NCBI RefSeq assembly: GCF_020667835.1
Contig: NZ_JAFMPR010000001.1
Coordinates: forward strand, 1-64,000
Length of the DNA: 64,000 nt
Reading direction: 5' to 3'
DNA from: Roseibaca sp. Y0-43
GTDB lineage: Bacteria > Pseudomonadota > Alphaproteobacteria > Rhodobacterales > Rhodobacteraceae
Part shown: piece by piece, positions 52,932 to 61,179 of the stretch
Layout of the letters: the number at the start of each line of letters is the position of its first letter
Position numbering within the stretch: position 1 is the stretch's first letter
Program-made: the position numbers and the translations under genes
The notes under the pieces: model-generated
The model's input: only the letters and a program-made list of their open reading frames with translations
What the model was told of the DNA's origin: nothing
The model's database searches: none

Positions 52932-53489
52932 ATGCTGCGCCGCGTGCTCGACCTGATCTATGGCACGGCCCTTGGGGCGGCGTGTCTGGCCATGATCGCG
53001 ATTGCCGTCATGGTATTCCTGCAAATCCTTGGCCGCCTCATTGACCGCGCGCTGATCCTGTCGGGCGCGGACCCTTTGGGGTTGGCCATTCCGTCGCTGT
53101 CGGATTTCGGCGGCTTCCTGTTCGTGGCGGCCGCCACGCTTGCCCTGCCCGCCACATTGCGCGCGGCGGGTCATGTGCGCGTCACGCTGGCGCTGGCACT
53201 GTTCGGCCCGCGCATAGGGGCGGTGCTGACGGTGGCGGTGCTGGCCATCGGCTTGGGGCTTGCGGGCTTCGCCGCGTGGCATTCCGCCATGCAGATGTGG
53301 GATTCGCTCAGCTTCAACACGGTGTCCTTCGGCATGGTCAAGGTGCCCTTGTGGATACCGCAGGCCGTGATGACCTTGGGCTTCGGGTTGCTCGCCTTGG
53401 CGGTGCTGGATGAATTGCTGACCGCACTCAGCGGCCGAACCCCCGCCTTCCGGCTGGCAGAGGCCAAGCGCAGCGAAGGGGGGCACTGA
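52932..53489 (+). CDS. dctQ: TRAP transporter small permease (DctQ)
   Basis: 185 residues with four hydrophobic segments: ALGAACLAMIAIAVMVFLQI, FGGFLFVAAATLALPATL, GAVLTVAVLAIGLGLAGFA and AVMTLGFGLLALAVLDELL. The segment ALPATLRAAGHVRVTLAL corresponds to the conserved R-x-G-x-H-I/V-x-V of DctQ. A SD GGAGG precedes the start. The next gene begins 1 base after its stop. Confidence 0.92.
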   Translation: MLRRVLDLIYGTALGAACLAMIAIAVMVFLQILGRLIDRALILSGADPLGLAIPSLSDFGGFLFVAAATLALPATLRAAGHVRVTLALALFGPRIGAVLTVAVLAIGLGLAGFAAWHSAMQMWDSLSFNTVSFGMVKVPLWIPQAVMTLGFGLLALAVLDELLTALSGRTPAFRLAEAKRSEGGH

Positions 53490-53490
53490 C

Positions 53491-54795
53491 ATGGATATCA
53501 TGACGCTGTCGATCATCCTTGTGATCGTGCTGTTCGGGCTACTTCTGTCGGGCCTTTGGGTGGGCTTTTCGCTGATGGCCGTGGCGCTGGTGGCGATGGA
53601 GCTGACGCGCCCCGGCTTGGCGGGCGCGGTGTTCGCGACCAAGGTCTGGGGATCGTTGAACATCTGGGATTTGACCGCGCTTCCGATGTTCATCTGGATG
53701 GGGGAAATCCTGTTCCGCTCGCGCCTGTCGTCGGACCTGTTTCGTGGGCTGGCCCCGTTTACCCGCCGCTTGCCCGGTGGCTTGCTGCACGCCAATATCA
53801 TGGGCTGCGCTTTGTTCGCCGCCGTGTCGGGGTCGTCTGCTGCCACCACCGCCACGGTGGGCCGCATGTCGCTGCCGGAACTGAAATCGCGCGGCTATGA
53901 TGCGAATATCGCCATTGGCACGCTGGCGGGCGCGGGCACCTTCGGCTTCCTGATCCCGCCTTCGATTATTCTAATTGTTTACGGTGCCGCGACAGAGCAA
54001 TCCATCGCCCGGCTGTTTTTGGCGGGGGTTCTGCCGGGGCTGATGCTGGCGGCGCTGTTCGCGGGTTATGTCATGATCTGGGCGCTGATGAACCGCGACC
54101 GGATGCCCGCCCCCGACCCCGCGCCCACATGGGCCGAACGGTGGGATGCGATCCGCGCACTGGGGCCGACGGTTGCGCTTATCGTGGCCGTCATCGGGTC
54201 GATCTATGCAGGCCTTGCCTCGCCCACGGAAGCGGCGGTCATCGGCGTGGTCGGCGCGCTGCTGATTTCCGGCCTGACAGGCGGGCTGGACATGGAAAGC
54301 GCGAAAGCCAGCATCACGGGCGCCGCGATCACCACCTGCATGATCGCCTTCATCCTTGCGGGCGCGTCGTTTCTGACGGTTGCGATGGGCTACACCGGCA
54401 TTCCGCGCCAGCTTGCGGCATGGATCGGCGAGCAAGGTTATTCGCAATACGCGCTTCTGTCGGCGCTGCTTGTGTTCTTCATCGTGCTGGGTTTTTTCCT
54501 TGATGGTATTTCCATCGTGGTGCTGACCACATCGGTCATATTGCCCATGGTCATGGCCGCAGGCATAGACCCCATCTGGTTCGGCGTGTTCCTTGTGCTG
54601 GTCGTGGAAATGAGCCAGATCACCCCGCCCGTGGGCTTTAACCTGTTCGTGTTGCAATCCATCACCGGGCGCGGCATCTTTCAAATTGCCCGCATGGCGC
54701 TGCCGTTTTTCCTGATTTTGGTGCTTGCGACTGCCATTTTGTCAATATTCCCGGAGATTGCCCTGTGGCTGCCGAACACGATGCTGAACCGATAA
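53491..54795 (+). CDS. dctM: TRAP transporter large permease (DctM)
   Basis: 434 residues with about 12 transmembrane helices. DctM signatures: ALPMFIWMGEILFRSRLS, GCALFAAVSGSSAATTATVG, GTLAGAGTFGFLIPPSII (Na+ sites) and DGISIVVLTTSVILP, then TPPVGFNLFVLQSITG. Sodium-coupled solute import together with DctP and DctQ. Its 3' end overlaps the regulator gene by 31 bases. Confidence 0.95.
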   Translation: MDIMTLSIILVIVLFGLLLSGLWVGFSLMAVALVAMELTRPGLAGAVFATKVWGSLNIWDLTALPMFIWMGEILFRSRLSSDLFRGLAPFTRRLPGGLLHANIMGCALFAAVSGSSAATTATVGRMSLPELKSRGYDANIAIGTLAGAGTFGFLIPPSIILIVYGAATEQSIARLFLAGVLPGLMLAALFAGYVMIWALMNRDRMPAPDPAPTWAERWDAIRALGPTVALIVAVIGSIYAGLASPTEAAVIGVVGALLISGLTGGLDMESAKASITGAAITTCMIAFILAGASFLTVAMGYTGIPRQLAAWIGEQGYSQYALLSALLVFFIVLGFFLDGISIVVLTTSVILPMVMAAGIDPIWFGVFLVLVVEMSQITPPVGFNLFVLQSITGRGIFQIARMALPFFLILVLATAILSIFPEIALWLPNTMLNR

Positions 54796-55316
54796 AACGC
54801 GTGGCCATCCCCGATATCGGCCCGGTCGTCAGCTCGGCGCATCTGGCCAAGTCGTCGCTGCCGGCGCTGTCAGAGGTCGAGTTCGCCCTGACCATGGCGA
54901 ACAACGCCTATCACCGCTGGATGATGCGCTGCATGACCGCCGCCGGAATGCCGGGGCTGTCCCCGTTGGAAATATTGATCGTGCATCTGGTAAACCACCG
55001 CGACCGCGCAAAGACCTTGGCCGATATTTGCCTTGTGCTGAATGTCGAAGACACGCATCTGGCCAATTACGCCATCAAGAAGCTGGACGGGCACGGGCTG
55101 GTCAAGGTGGGGCGCAAGGGCAAGGAAAAGACCATCGCGATCACCGAGAAAGGCGCGGATCTGTGCAAGCGCTACGGCGAAATCCGCGAGGCGCTGGTCG
55201 TGCGCGCGGCGCGCCAACTGGGCCATGACCCGGCAGACATCAGCCGGGTCGCGGCGCTTTTGCGCACGCTGTCGGGGGCCTATGACCAAGCGGCGCGCGC
55301 GGCGGCGGCGCTCTGA
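54765..55316 (+). CDS. MarR-like winged-helix transcriptional regulator
   Basis: 183 residues from a GTG inside the end of dctM with GGAGA eight bases upstream; a second GTG at 54801 is a weaker alternative. MarR-type layout: a helical N-terminus (FALTMANNAYHRWMMRCM), SPLEILIVHLVNHRDRAKTLADICL, recognition helix DTHLANYAIKKLDGHGLV, the wing VGRKGKEKTIAITEKG, and a C-terminal dimer helix. Overlap with dctM ties it to this operon, so it probably controls the pxp and TRAP genes through the repeat at 51825-51860, with pyroglutamate or a related acid as ligand (inference). Confidence 0.85.
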   Translation: MAAEHDAEPIKRVAIPDIGPVVSSAHLAKSSLPALSEVEFALTMANNAYHRWMMRCMTAAGMPGLSPLEILIVHLVNHRDRAKTLADICLVLNVEDTHLANYAIKKLDGHGLVKVGRKGKEKTIAITEKGADLCKRYGEIREALVVRAARQLGHDPADISRVAALLRTLSGAYDQAARAAAAL

Positions 55317-55388
55317 CAGGTTTGTGGCTTGAACCCGCGCGCGGGCTTCCCATCTGCTATGGGTATTCCACCGCAAAAAGGGTTGCCG

Positions 55389-56129
55389 ATGTTCGACGCG
55401 AAAAAACTTCTCGATCAGGTCATGGGGGCCGCACAAAGCGGCGATCTGGGGCAGTTGGGTAGCCAGCTAGGCCTTGGCGGCGGACAGGCGCAGAGCAATC
55501 CCGCGCAGACCCAAACCGGCATGAACGCGGGCCAGTTGGCCACGGGCGCGCTGGCGGGTGGGGTTCTGGGCCTGCTGATCGGCAACAAGAAAACCCGCAA
55601 GATGCTGGGCAAAGGTGCGGGCACGGCGCTGAAAGTGGGCGGTCTGGCCGCCGTCGCGGGGCTGGCCTACACCGCCTACAAACGCCACCAGACGGGCCAA
55701 GCCGCCCCTGCCCCGCAACAGGTGCAATTGCCCCCCGCCGATAGCGGCTTTGCCCCCGAACAGGCGCAGGGTGGCGCGAACAATCTGGCGCAAGGCGTGC
55801 TGGTTGCGATGATCCAGGCCGCAAAGGCCGACGGCCATATCGACGCTGACGAACATGCCCGCATCTTCGGCCATCTGGACAGTCTGGGGCTGGATTCAGA
55901 GGCCAAGGCCTTTGTCATGGACGAGCTGGGCGCGCCCTTGGACATGACCCGCGTGACCGCCCATGCCACAAGCCCCGAAGTCGCGGCAGAGCTTTACGCC
56001 GCCTCGCTTCTGGCAATGGACCCCGACACGCCCGAAGAACGCGCCTATCTGAACCGCTTGGCACAAGCCTTGGGGCTGGAGGCCGGGCTGGCGGCCGAGT
56101 TGGAAAAAGCCGTCGCGGAAACCCGCTAG
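55389..56129 (+). CDS. DUF533/TerB-like protein
   Basis: 246 residues from an ATG with AAAGGG upstream. The N-terminus is Gly/Gln-rich (LGLGGGQAQSNPAQ), followed by a hydrophobic Gly/Ala-rich span (LATGALAGGVLGLLIG and LKVGGLAAVAGLAYTAY). The C-terminal ~120 residues form a TerB-like helical domain (LVAMIQAAKADGHIDADEHARI). DUF533 proteins are membrane-associated; their role, sometimes linked to tellurite-resistance TerB only by fold, is not known. Ends at a hairpin facing the pyc gene. Confidence 0.85.
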   Translation: MFDAKKLLDQVMGAAQSGDLGQLGSQLGLGGGQAQSNPAQTQTGMNAGQLATGALAGGVLGLLIGNKKTRKMLGKGAGTALKVGGLAAVAGLAYTAYKRHQTGQAAPAPQQVQLPPADSGFAPEQAQGGANNLAQGVLVAMIQAAKADGHIDADEHARIFGHLDSLGLDSEAKAFVMDELGAPLDMTRVTAHATSPEVAAELYAASLLAMDPDTPEERAYLNRLAQALGLEAGLAAELEKAVAETR

Positions 56130-56135
56130 GAATAA

Positions 56136-56163
56136 GCGGCGGGCGGCAAAAACCGCCCGCCGC
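56136..56163. terminator. hairpin between convergent DUF533 and pyc genes
   Basis: GCGGCGGGCGG-CAAAAA-CCGCCCGCCGC, an 11-bp perfect GC stem. There is no T run, so it may stop polymerase or protect both transcripts rather than act as a classical terminator. Confidence 0.6.
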
Positions 56164-56169
56164 AACACG

Positions 56170-59100
56170 TTACTCTTCGAATTCGATCAACAGGTCTTTT
56201 GCCTCGATCTGCGCACCGGGCTGAACGTGGACGGCCTTGATGACCGCGTCACGTTCGGCATGAAGGCCGGTTTCCATCTTCATCGCCTCGATCGTCAGCA
56301 GCAGATCGCCCGCTTTCACGCTGGCACCCGCCTTGGCGGCAACGCTCGCGACAGCCCCCGGCATCGGCGCGCCGACATGGGCGGCATTGGCCGGGTCGGC
56401 CTTCAGGCGTTGCGCGGTCTTGGCCTTGACCTCGCGGTTGGGCACGCGAATGGTGCGCGGCTGGCCGTTCAGCTCGAAGAAGACCTTCACCTCGCCATCA
56501 TCACCGGTTTCGCCCACGGTAATCAGCCGCACTTCCAGCGTCTTGCCGGGGTCGATTTCGGCGCTGATCTCTTCGCCCGGTTCCATCCCGTAGAAGAAGG
56601 TGCGCGTGGGCAGGGTGCGGACCGGGCCATAGACGCGGTGGCGGCCCATGTAGTCAAGGAACACCTTGGGATACATCAGGTAGCCATTCAGGTCTTCGTC
56701 ATCGACCTTGAAGCCGTCCAGATCCTCGATCAGTTGCGCGCGCACGGCTTCCAGATCGACCGGGGCAAGGTGCTTGCCGGGGCGGTCGGTGATCGGTTGC
56801 TCGTCCTTCAGCACCTTGCGCTGAATGCCCTCGGGCCAGCCACCCGGCGGTTGACCCAGATTGCCCTTCATCATGTCCACGACGGAATCGGGGAAGCTGA
56901 CATCCTTGGCCGGGTTTTCGACATCGGCGCGGGTCAGGCCTTGGCTGACCATCATCAGCGCCATGTCGCCCACCACCTTCGACGATGGCGTGACCTTCAC
57001 GATGTCGCCGAACATCTTGTTCACATCGGCATAGGTTTGCGCGACCTCTGGCCAGCGTTCTTCCAAGCCCAGCGACCGGGCCTGGGTTTTCAGGTTGGTG
57101 AACTGGCCACCGGGCATTTCGTGTAGATACACCTCGGAGGACGGGGCCTGCTGCGCGCTCTCGAACGCGGCGTATTGCAGACGGACCTGTTCCCAATAAT
57201 CCGAGATCTTGCGGATCGCGGCCATATCCAGCCCGGTGTCGCGCTCGGTGAAGCGCAGCGCCTCGACGATAGAGCCAAGCGTCGGCTGGCTGGTATTACC
57301 CGAGAACGCATCCATCGCGGCATCCGCGGCATCGACCCCGGCTTCGGCGGCGGCCAGAATGGTCGCGCCGGCAATGCCGCCGGTGTCATGCGTGTGGAAA
57401 TGGATGGGCAGGCCCACCTCTTCCTTCAGCGCCTTGATGAGGATGCTGGCAGAAGCCGGTTTCAACAGGCCCGCCATGTCCTTCAGGCCCAGCACATGCG
57501 CGCCCGCGTCGCGCAGCGCCTTGCCCATATCGACATAGTATTTCAGGTCGTATTTGGCGCGGTCGGGGTTCAGGATGTCGCCGGTGTAGCAAATCGCGGC
57601 TTCGCAAACCTTGTTCGTTTCGATCACCGCATCCATCGCGACGCGCATGTTCTCGACCCAGTTCAGGCTGTCGAACACGCGGAACACATCGACCCCGCTG
57701 GTGGCCGCCTGTTTCACGAAGGCTTGCACCACGTTGTCGGGGTAGTTGGTATAGCCCACCCCGTTCGAAGCGCGCAAAAGCATCTGCGTCATCAGGTTGG
57801 GCATGGCCGCGCGCAGGTCGCGCAGGCGCTGCCACGGGCATTCCTGCAAGAAGCGATAGGCCACGTCGAAGGTCGCGCCACCCCAGCATTCCATGCTGAA
57901 CAGGCTGGGCATCATATGCGCATAGGCGGGGGCAACCCGGATCATGTCAATAGACCGCATCCGCGTGGCCAGCAAAGACTGGTGCCCGTCGCGCATGGTG
58001 GTGTCGGTCAAAAGCAGTTTCTTCTGCGCCGCCATCCAGTCGGCTACGGCCTGCGGCCCTTCTTCGTCCAGTATCTGGCGGGTGCCGCGTGGCGGCGCGT
58101 CAGTAGGCACTTTCGGCGCAACCGGGTCTTTCAGGCCCGCCGGCGGCTTGGCGCGGCCCGCTGTTTCCGGGTGCCCGTTGACGGTGATGTCCGCGATATA
58201 GGTCAGAACCTTGGTGCCCCGGTCGCGGCGCTTGCGGAAGTTGAACAGCTCTTCCGTCGTGTCGATGAACTTGGTCGTATAGGTGTTGTCCAAGAAGGTC
58301 GGGTGTTTCAGCAGGTTCTCGACAAAGGCGATATTGGTGCTGACCCCGCGAATACGGAATTCGCGCAAGGCGCGGTCCATCCGCGCGATGGATTCCTCTG
58401 GTGTCGGCGCCCATGCGGTGATCTTGACCAGAAGCGAGTCGTAATACCGCGTGATGACCCCGCCCGCATAGGCGGTGCCGCCATCCAGACGAATGCCCAT
58501 CCCGGTGGCAGAGCGATAGGCGGTCAGGCGGCCATAATCGGGGATGAAGTTGTTCAGCGGGTCTTCGGTCGTGATACGGCACTGCACCGCGTGGCCCGAC
58601 AGCGTGACATCACCTTGAGACGGCGTGCCCGTTGCATCCGACAGCGTGGCCCCTTCGGCAATGCGTATCTGCGCTTTCACGATGTCGATGCCCGTCACCT
58701 CTTCGGTAACGGTGTGTTCCACCTGAACGCGGGGATTCACCTCGATGAAGTAGAATTTCTCATCGTCCATATCCATCAGGAATTCGACGGTGCCGGCGTT
58801 CTGGTAGCCCACGGCGCGGCCGATTTTCAGGCCAAGCTCGCAGACCTCGGCGCGTTGTGCTTCGGACAGATACGGGGCTGGCGCGCGCTCGACCACCTTT
58901 TGGTTGCGGCGCTGCACGGTGCAGTCCCGCTCAAACAGGTGATACAGGTTGCCATGCGTGTCGCCCAGAAGCTGCACTTCCACATGGCGGGCGCGCTGGA
59001 TCATCTTCTCCAGATAGCCTTCGCCATTGCCGAAAGCGGCCTCGGCCTCGCGCCGGCCCTCACGGACCTTCGCCTCGACCTCGTCTTCCGAGAAGATCGG

Positions 59101-59616
59101 GCGCATCCCGCGACCGCCGCCGCCATGGCTGGCCTTCAGCATCAGCGGAAAGCCCACCTCGCGCGCCATGGCCTTGACGGCCTCCATGTCGTCGCCCAGC
59201 ACTTCGGTTGCGGGGATAACGGGCACGCCCGCTTCGATGGCGACCTTGCGTGCACTGGCCTTGTCGCCAAGCGCCCGCATGGTTTCGGCCTTGGGGCCGA
59301 TAAAGGTGATCCCGTTGGCCGCGCAGGCATCGACCAGCGCCGGGTTTTCCGACAGCAGGCCATAGCCCGGATGCACCGCGTCCGCCCCGCTGGCCTTGGC
59401 CACGCGAATGATCTCGTCGATCGAGAGATAGGCCGCGACCGGCCCCAACCCTTCGCCGATGCGATACGCCTCATCCGCCTTGAAGCGGTGCAGGCCCAGC
59501 TTATCTTCTTCGGCATAGACCGCGACGGTGCGTTTGCCCAATTCATTGGCAGCGCGCATTATGCGGATTGCGATTTCGCCACGGTTGGCGACGAGGATCT
59601 TCTTGAACTCGGCCAT
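56170..59616 (-). CDS. pyc: pyruvate carboxylase
   Basis: 1148 residues, full single-chain enzyme. Biotin carboxylase domain at about 1-460 (KILVANRGEIAIRIMRAA, SHGGGGRGMR for ATP, IEVNPRVQVEHTVTE). Carboxyltransferase domain at about 530-830 (LLLTDTTMRDGHQSLLATR, AAICYTGDILNP, HFHTHDTGGIAG). Then the tetramerisation/PYC_OADA region and a C-terminal biotinyl domain with the biotinylated lysine in EAMKMETG near residue 1113. Replenishes oxaloacetate from pyruvate and bicarbonate. 87 bases separate it from the alpha-hydroxy-acid oxidase gene upstream on the same strand. Confidence 0.97.
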   Translation of the reverse strand: MAEFKKILVANRGEIAIRIMRAANELGKRTVAVYAEEDKLGLHRFKADEAYRIGEGLGPVAAYLSIDEIIRVAKASGADAVHPGYGLLSENPALVDACAANGITFIGPKAETMRALGDKASARKVAIEAGVPVIPATEVLGDDMEAVKAMAREVGFPLMLKASHGGGGRGMRPIFSEDEVEAKVREGRREAEAAFGNGEGYLEKMIQRARHVEVQLLGDTHGNLYHLFERDCTVQRRNQKVVERAPAPYLSEAQRAEVCELGLKIGRAVGYQNAGTVEFLMDMDDEKFYFIEVNPRVQVEHTVTEEVTGIDIVKAQIRIAEGATLSDATGTPSQGDVTLSGHAVQCRITTEDPLNNFIPDYGRLTAYRSATGMGIRLDGGTAYAGGVITRYYDSLLVKITAWAPTPEESIARMDRALREFRIRGVSTNIAFVENLLKHPTFLDNTYTTKFIDTTEELFNFRKRRDRGTKVLTYIADITVNGHPETAGRAKPPAGLKDPVAPKVPTDAPPRGTRQILDEEGPQAVADWMAAQKKLLLTDTTMRDGHQSLLATRMRSIDMIRVAPAYAHMMPSLFSMECWGGATFDVAYRFLQECPWQRLRDLRAAMPNLMTQMLLRASNGVGYTNYPDNVVQAFVKQAATSGVDVFRVFDSLNWVENMRVAMDAVIETNKVCEAAICYTGDILNPDRAKYDLKYYVDMGKALRDAGAHVLGLKDMAGLLKPASASILIKALKEEVGLPIHFHTHDTGGIAGATILAAAEAGVDAADAAMDAFSGNTSQPTLGSIVEALRFTERDTGLDMAAIRKISDYWEQVRLQYAAFESAQQAPSSEVYLHEMPGGQFTNLKTQARSLGLEERWPEVAQTYADVNKMFGDIVKVTPSSKVVGDMALMMVSQGLTRADVENPAKDVSFPDSVVDMMKGNLGQPPGGWPEGIQRKVLKDEQPITDRPGKHLAPVDLEAVRAQLIEDLDGFKVDDEDLNGYLMYPKVFLDYMGRHRVYGPVRTLPTRTFFYGMEPGEEISAEIDPGKTLEVRLITVGETGDDGEVKVFFELNGQPRTIRVPNREVKAKTAQRLKADPANAAHVGAPMPGAVASVAAKAGASVKAGDLLLTIEAMKMETGLHAERDAVIKAVHVQPGAQIEAKDLLIEFEE

Positions 59617-59703
59617 TTCGGTCCTTTCAGGAGAGGTATGGCTAATTTTATTGCCCGTTTTAGACAGATTATTGCGCGCAGGTAAAGCGCCTGTGAGGTT
59701 TTG

Positions 59704-60876
59704 TTACATTTGGTCGCGGGCAACCCCCTCTGCCACCAGTTGCGACGCGGCCTGATCGGGACGGGTCAGGCCCATCTGTATCATATTCGCGATCAGGTCG
59801 TCGCGCAGGATTTGGGCCAGGTGCCCGGCCCCGCGCGGGCCAAGCGCGCCAAGGGCATAATGCCAGCCCCGGCCCAGCATGGTGAAATCCGCCCCCATCG
59901 CCAAGGCGCGCAGCACATCCAGCCCCGAGTCCACGCCGCCGTCATAGATTAGCGGCATATCCGGCCCCAGCGCCGCGCGGATCTCGCGCAAAGCGGACAG
60001 CGATGCAGCCGCGCCGTCGAATTGCCGCCCGCCATGGTTCGACACCCAAAGCGCATCGGCCCCTGCCTCTCGCAGGCGCGGCGCATCGGCGGCATCCATC
60101 ACGCCCTTGATGACCAAGGGACCATCCCACAGCTTGCGCACCGCGTGCAGATAGTCCCAATCCGGGGCCGCGCGCAGCAAATAGCCCGGATGCGCGGTCG
60201 AGGGCGCGTTGCCGTCGAGTTTGAGATACTCCTCCATCAGCCGCAGCCTTGGCGTGCCCGCCCTGAGCGTTCCAAGCGCCCAAGACGGGCGCTGCGCCAC
60301 CTGCCACAACATCGACGGTGTCAGCTTTGGCGGGATTGCAAGCTGCGCGCGAAGCTGGCGCTCGCGCCGCGACGGGCCCGGCAGATCGACCGTCAGCACC
60401 AGCACCCGAAAGCCCGCTTTGCGCGCACGGTCCAGAATATCGGCACGGATGACGGGGTCTTTGGGCGGGTAAAGCTGGAACCAGCCCATATCGCCCGCGA
60501 TAGGACCAATCGTTTCCGGAAGTTGCGTGGCGACGGTGCTGAGCGTGTAGGGAATGCGCGTGGCTTGCGCCATACCGGCCAGCGCCGCCTCTGCCCCCGG
60601 CCAGATCAGCCCGGACATGCCCACCGGGGCCACGCCCACGGGCATGGCATAGTCGGTGCCCAGAAATCGCGTGGACAGGTCCGGGGTGACGGGGCCGCGC
60701 AGGATGGCGGGTCGAAACAGCACCCGCTCCAGCGCCGCCCGGTTGCGCGGCTTGACGGATTCGCTGCCGGTGGCGCTGTCCAGATATTCCCAGACGAACC
60801 ACGGCACACGCCGCTTGCAGGCGGCTTTCAGGTCAGACACCGCAGGATAACGCAGGCTTGGGTCCATGCGCGGCAT
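59704..60876 (-). CDS. FMN-dependent alpha-hydroxy-acid oxidase/dehydrogenase
   Basis: 390 residues (or 387 from the next ATG). The FMN-dependent alpha-hydroxy acid dehydrogenase family is clear: PVGVAPVGMSGLIWPGAE, the active-site SNHGGRQFDGAAASL with catalytic histidine and arginine, and YDGGVDSGLDVLRALAMGAD. L-lactate dehydrogenase (LldD-type) or glycolate-type activities are equally possible; the sequence does not decide. Since pyruvate carboxylase lies next downstream, a lactate-to-pyruvate role would fit, but this is inference. Starts just upstream of the left copy of the repeat. Confidence 0.9.
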   Translation of the reverse strand: MPRMDPSLRYPAVSDLKAACKRRVPWFVWEYLDSATGSESVKPRNRAALERVLFRPAILRGPVTPDLSTRFLGTDYAMPVGVAPVGMSGLIWPGAEAALAGMAQATRIPYTLSTVATQLPETIGPIAGDMGWFQLYPPKDPVIRADILDRARKAGFRVLVLTVDLPGPSRRERQLRAQLAIPPKLTPSMLWQVAQRPSWALGTLRAGTPRLRLMEEYLKLDGNAPSTAHPGYLLRAAPDWDYLHAVRKLWDGPLVIKGVMDAADAPRLREAGADALWVSNHGGRQFDGAAASLSALREIRAALGPDMPLIYDGGVDSGLDVLRALAMGADFTMLGRGWHYALGALGPRGAGHLAQILRDDLIANMIQMGLTRPDQAASQLVAEGVARDQM

Positions 60877-60923
60877 AGAACGCGGAACAGGGGTGATTGT
60901 AAACGGGTGTCTGCGTCAGTCTT

Positions 60924-61074
60924 GCGCCGCCGCGCAATCGGCGGGCCGGGGACTGCCGATCTGTCGTTTGAGTAATGCACTTTATGGCAGCCAAATCCGA
61001 AAAACAGACGCGCAGCGTGGCTTGGCTGGCAAATCGGCAGGCCGCGGGACGGCCCGCCGATTGCGCGGCGGCGC
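60924..61074 (+). repeat. ~150-bp palindrome-ended dispersed repeat, left copy flanking uvrD
   Basis: Perfect 24-bp terminal inverted repeats: GCGCCGCCGCGCAATCGG... at 60924-60947 and its exact reverse complement at 61051-61074, with about 103 bases between. The centre encodes, in one frame, HFMAAKSE followed by WLANRQAAGRPADCAA; the other copy does too. Similarity to the other copy continues for ~25 bases past 61074. Confidence 0.85.
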
Positions 61075-61179
61075 GTTCCGCGCCTTTGCTCCGCGCAGTT
61101 TTCGCGCGGTCAAAAAACCTTGGAACAATCCCCGAACATCCGCTTTATTTCACCAAGGCTCCGCGCTATGCTTTGGCCC

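Noticed and set aside
54801-55316. Alternative later GTG start for the regulator gene, outside dctM
   Set aside because: No ribosome site precedes it, while the GTG at 54765 has GGAGA at good distance.
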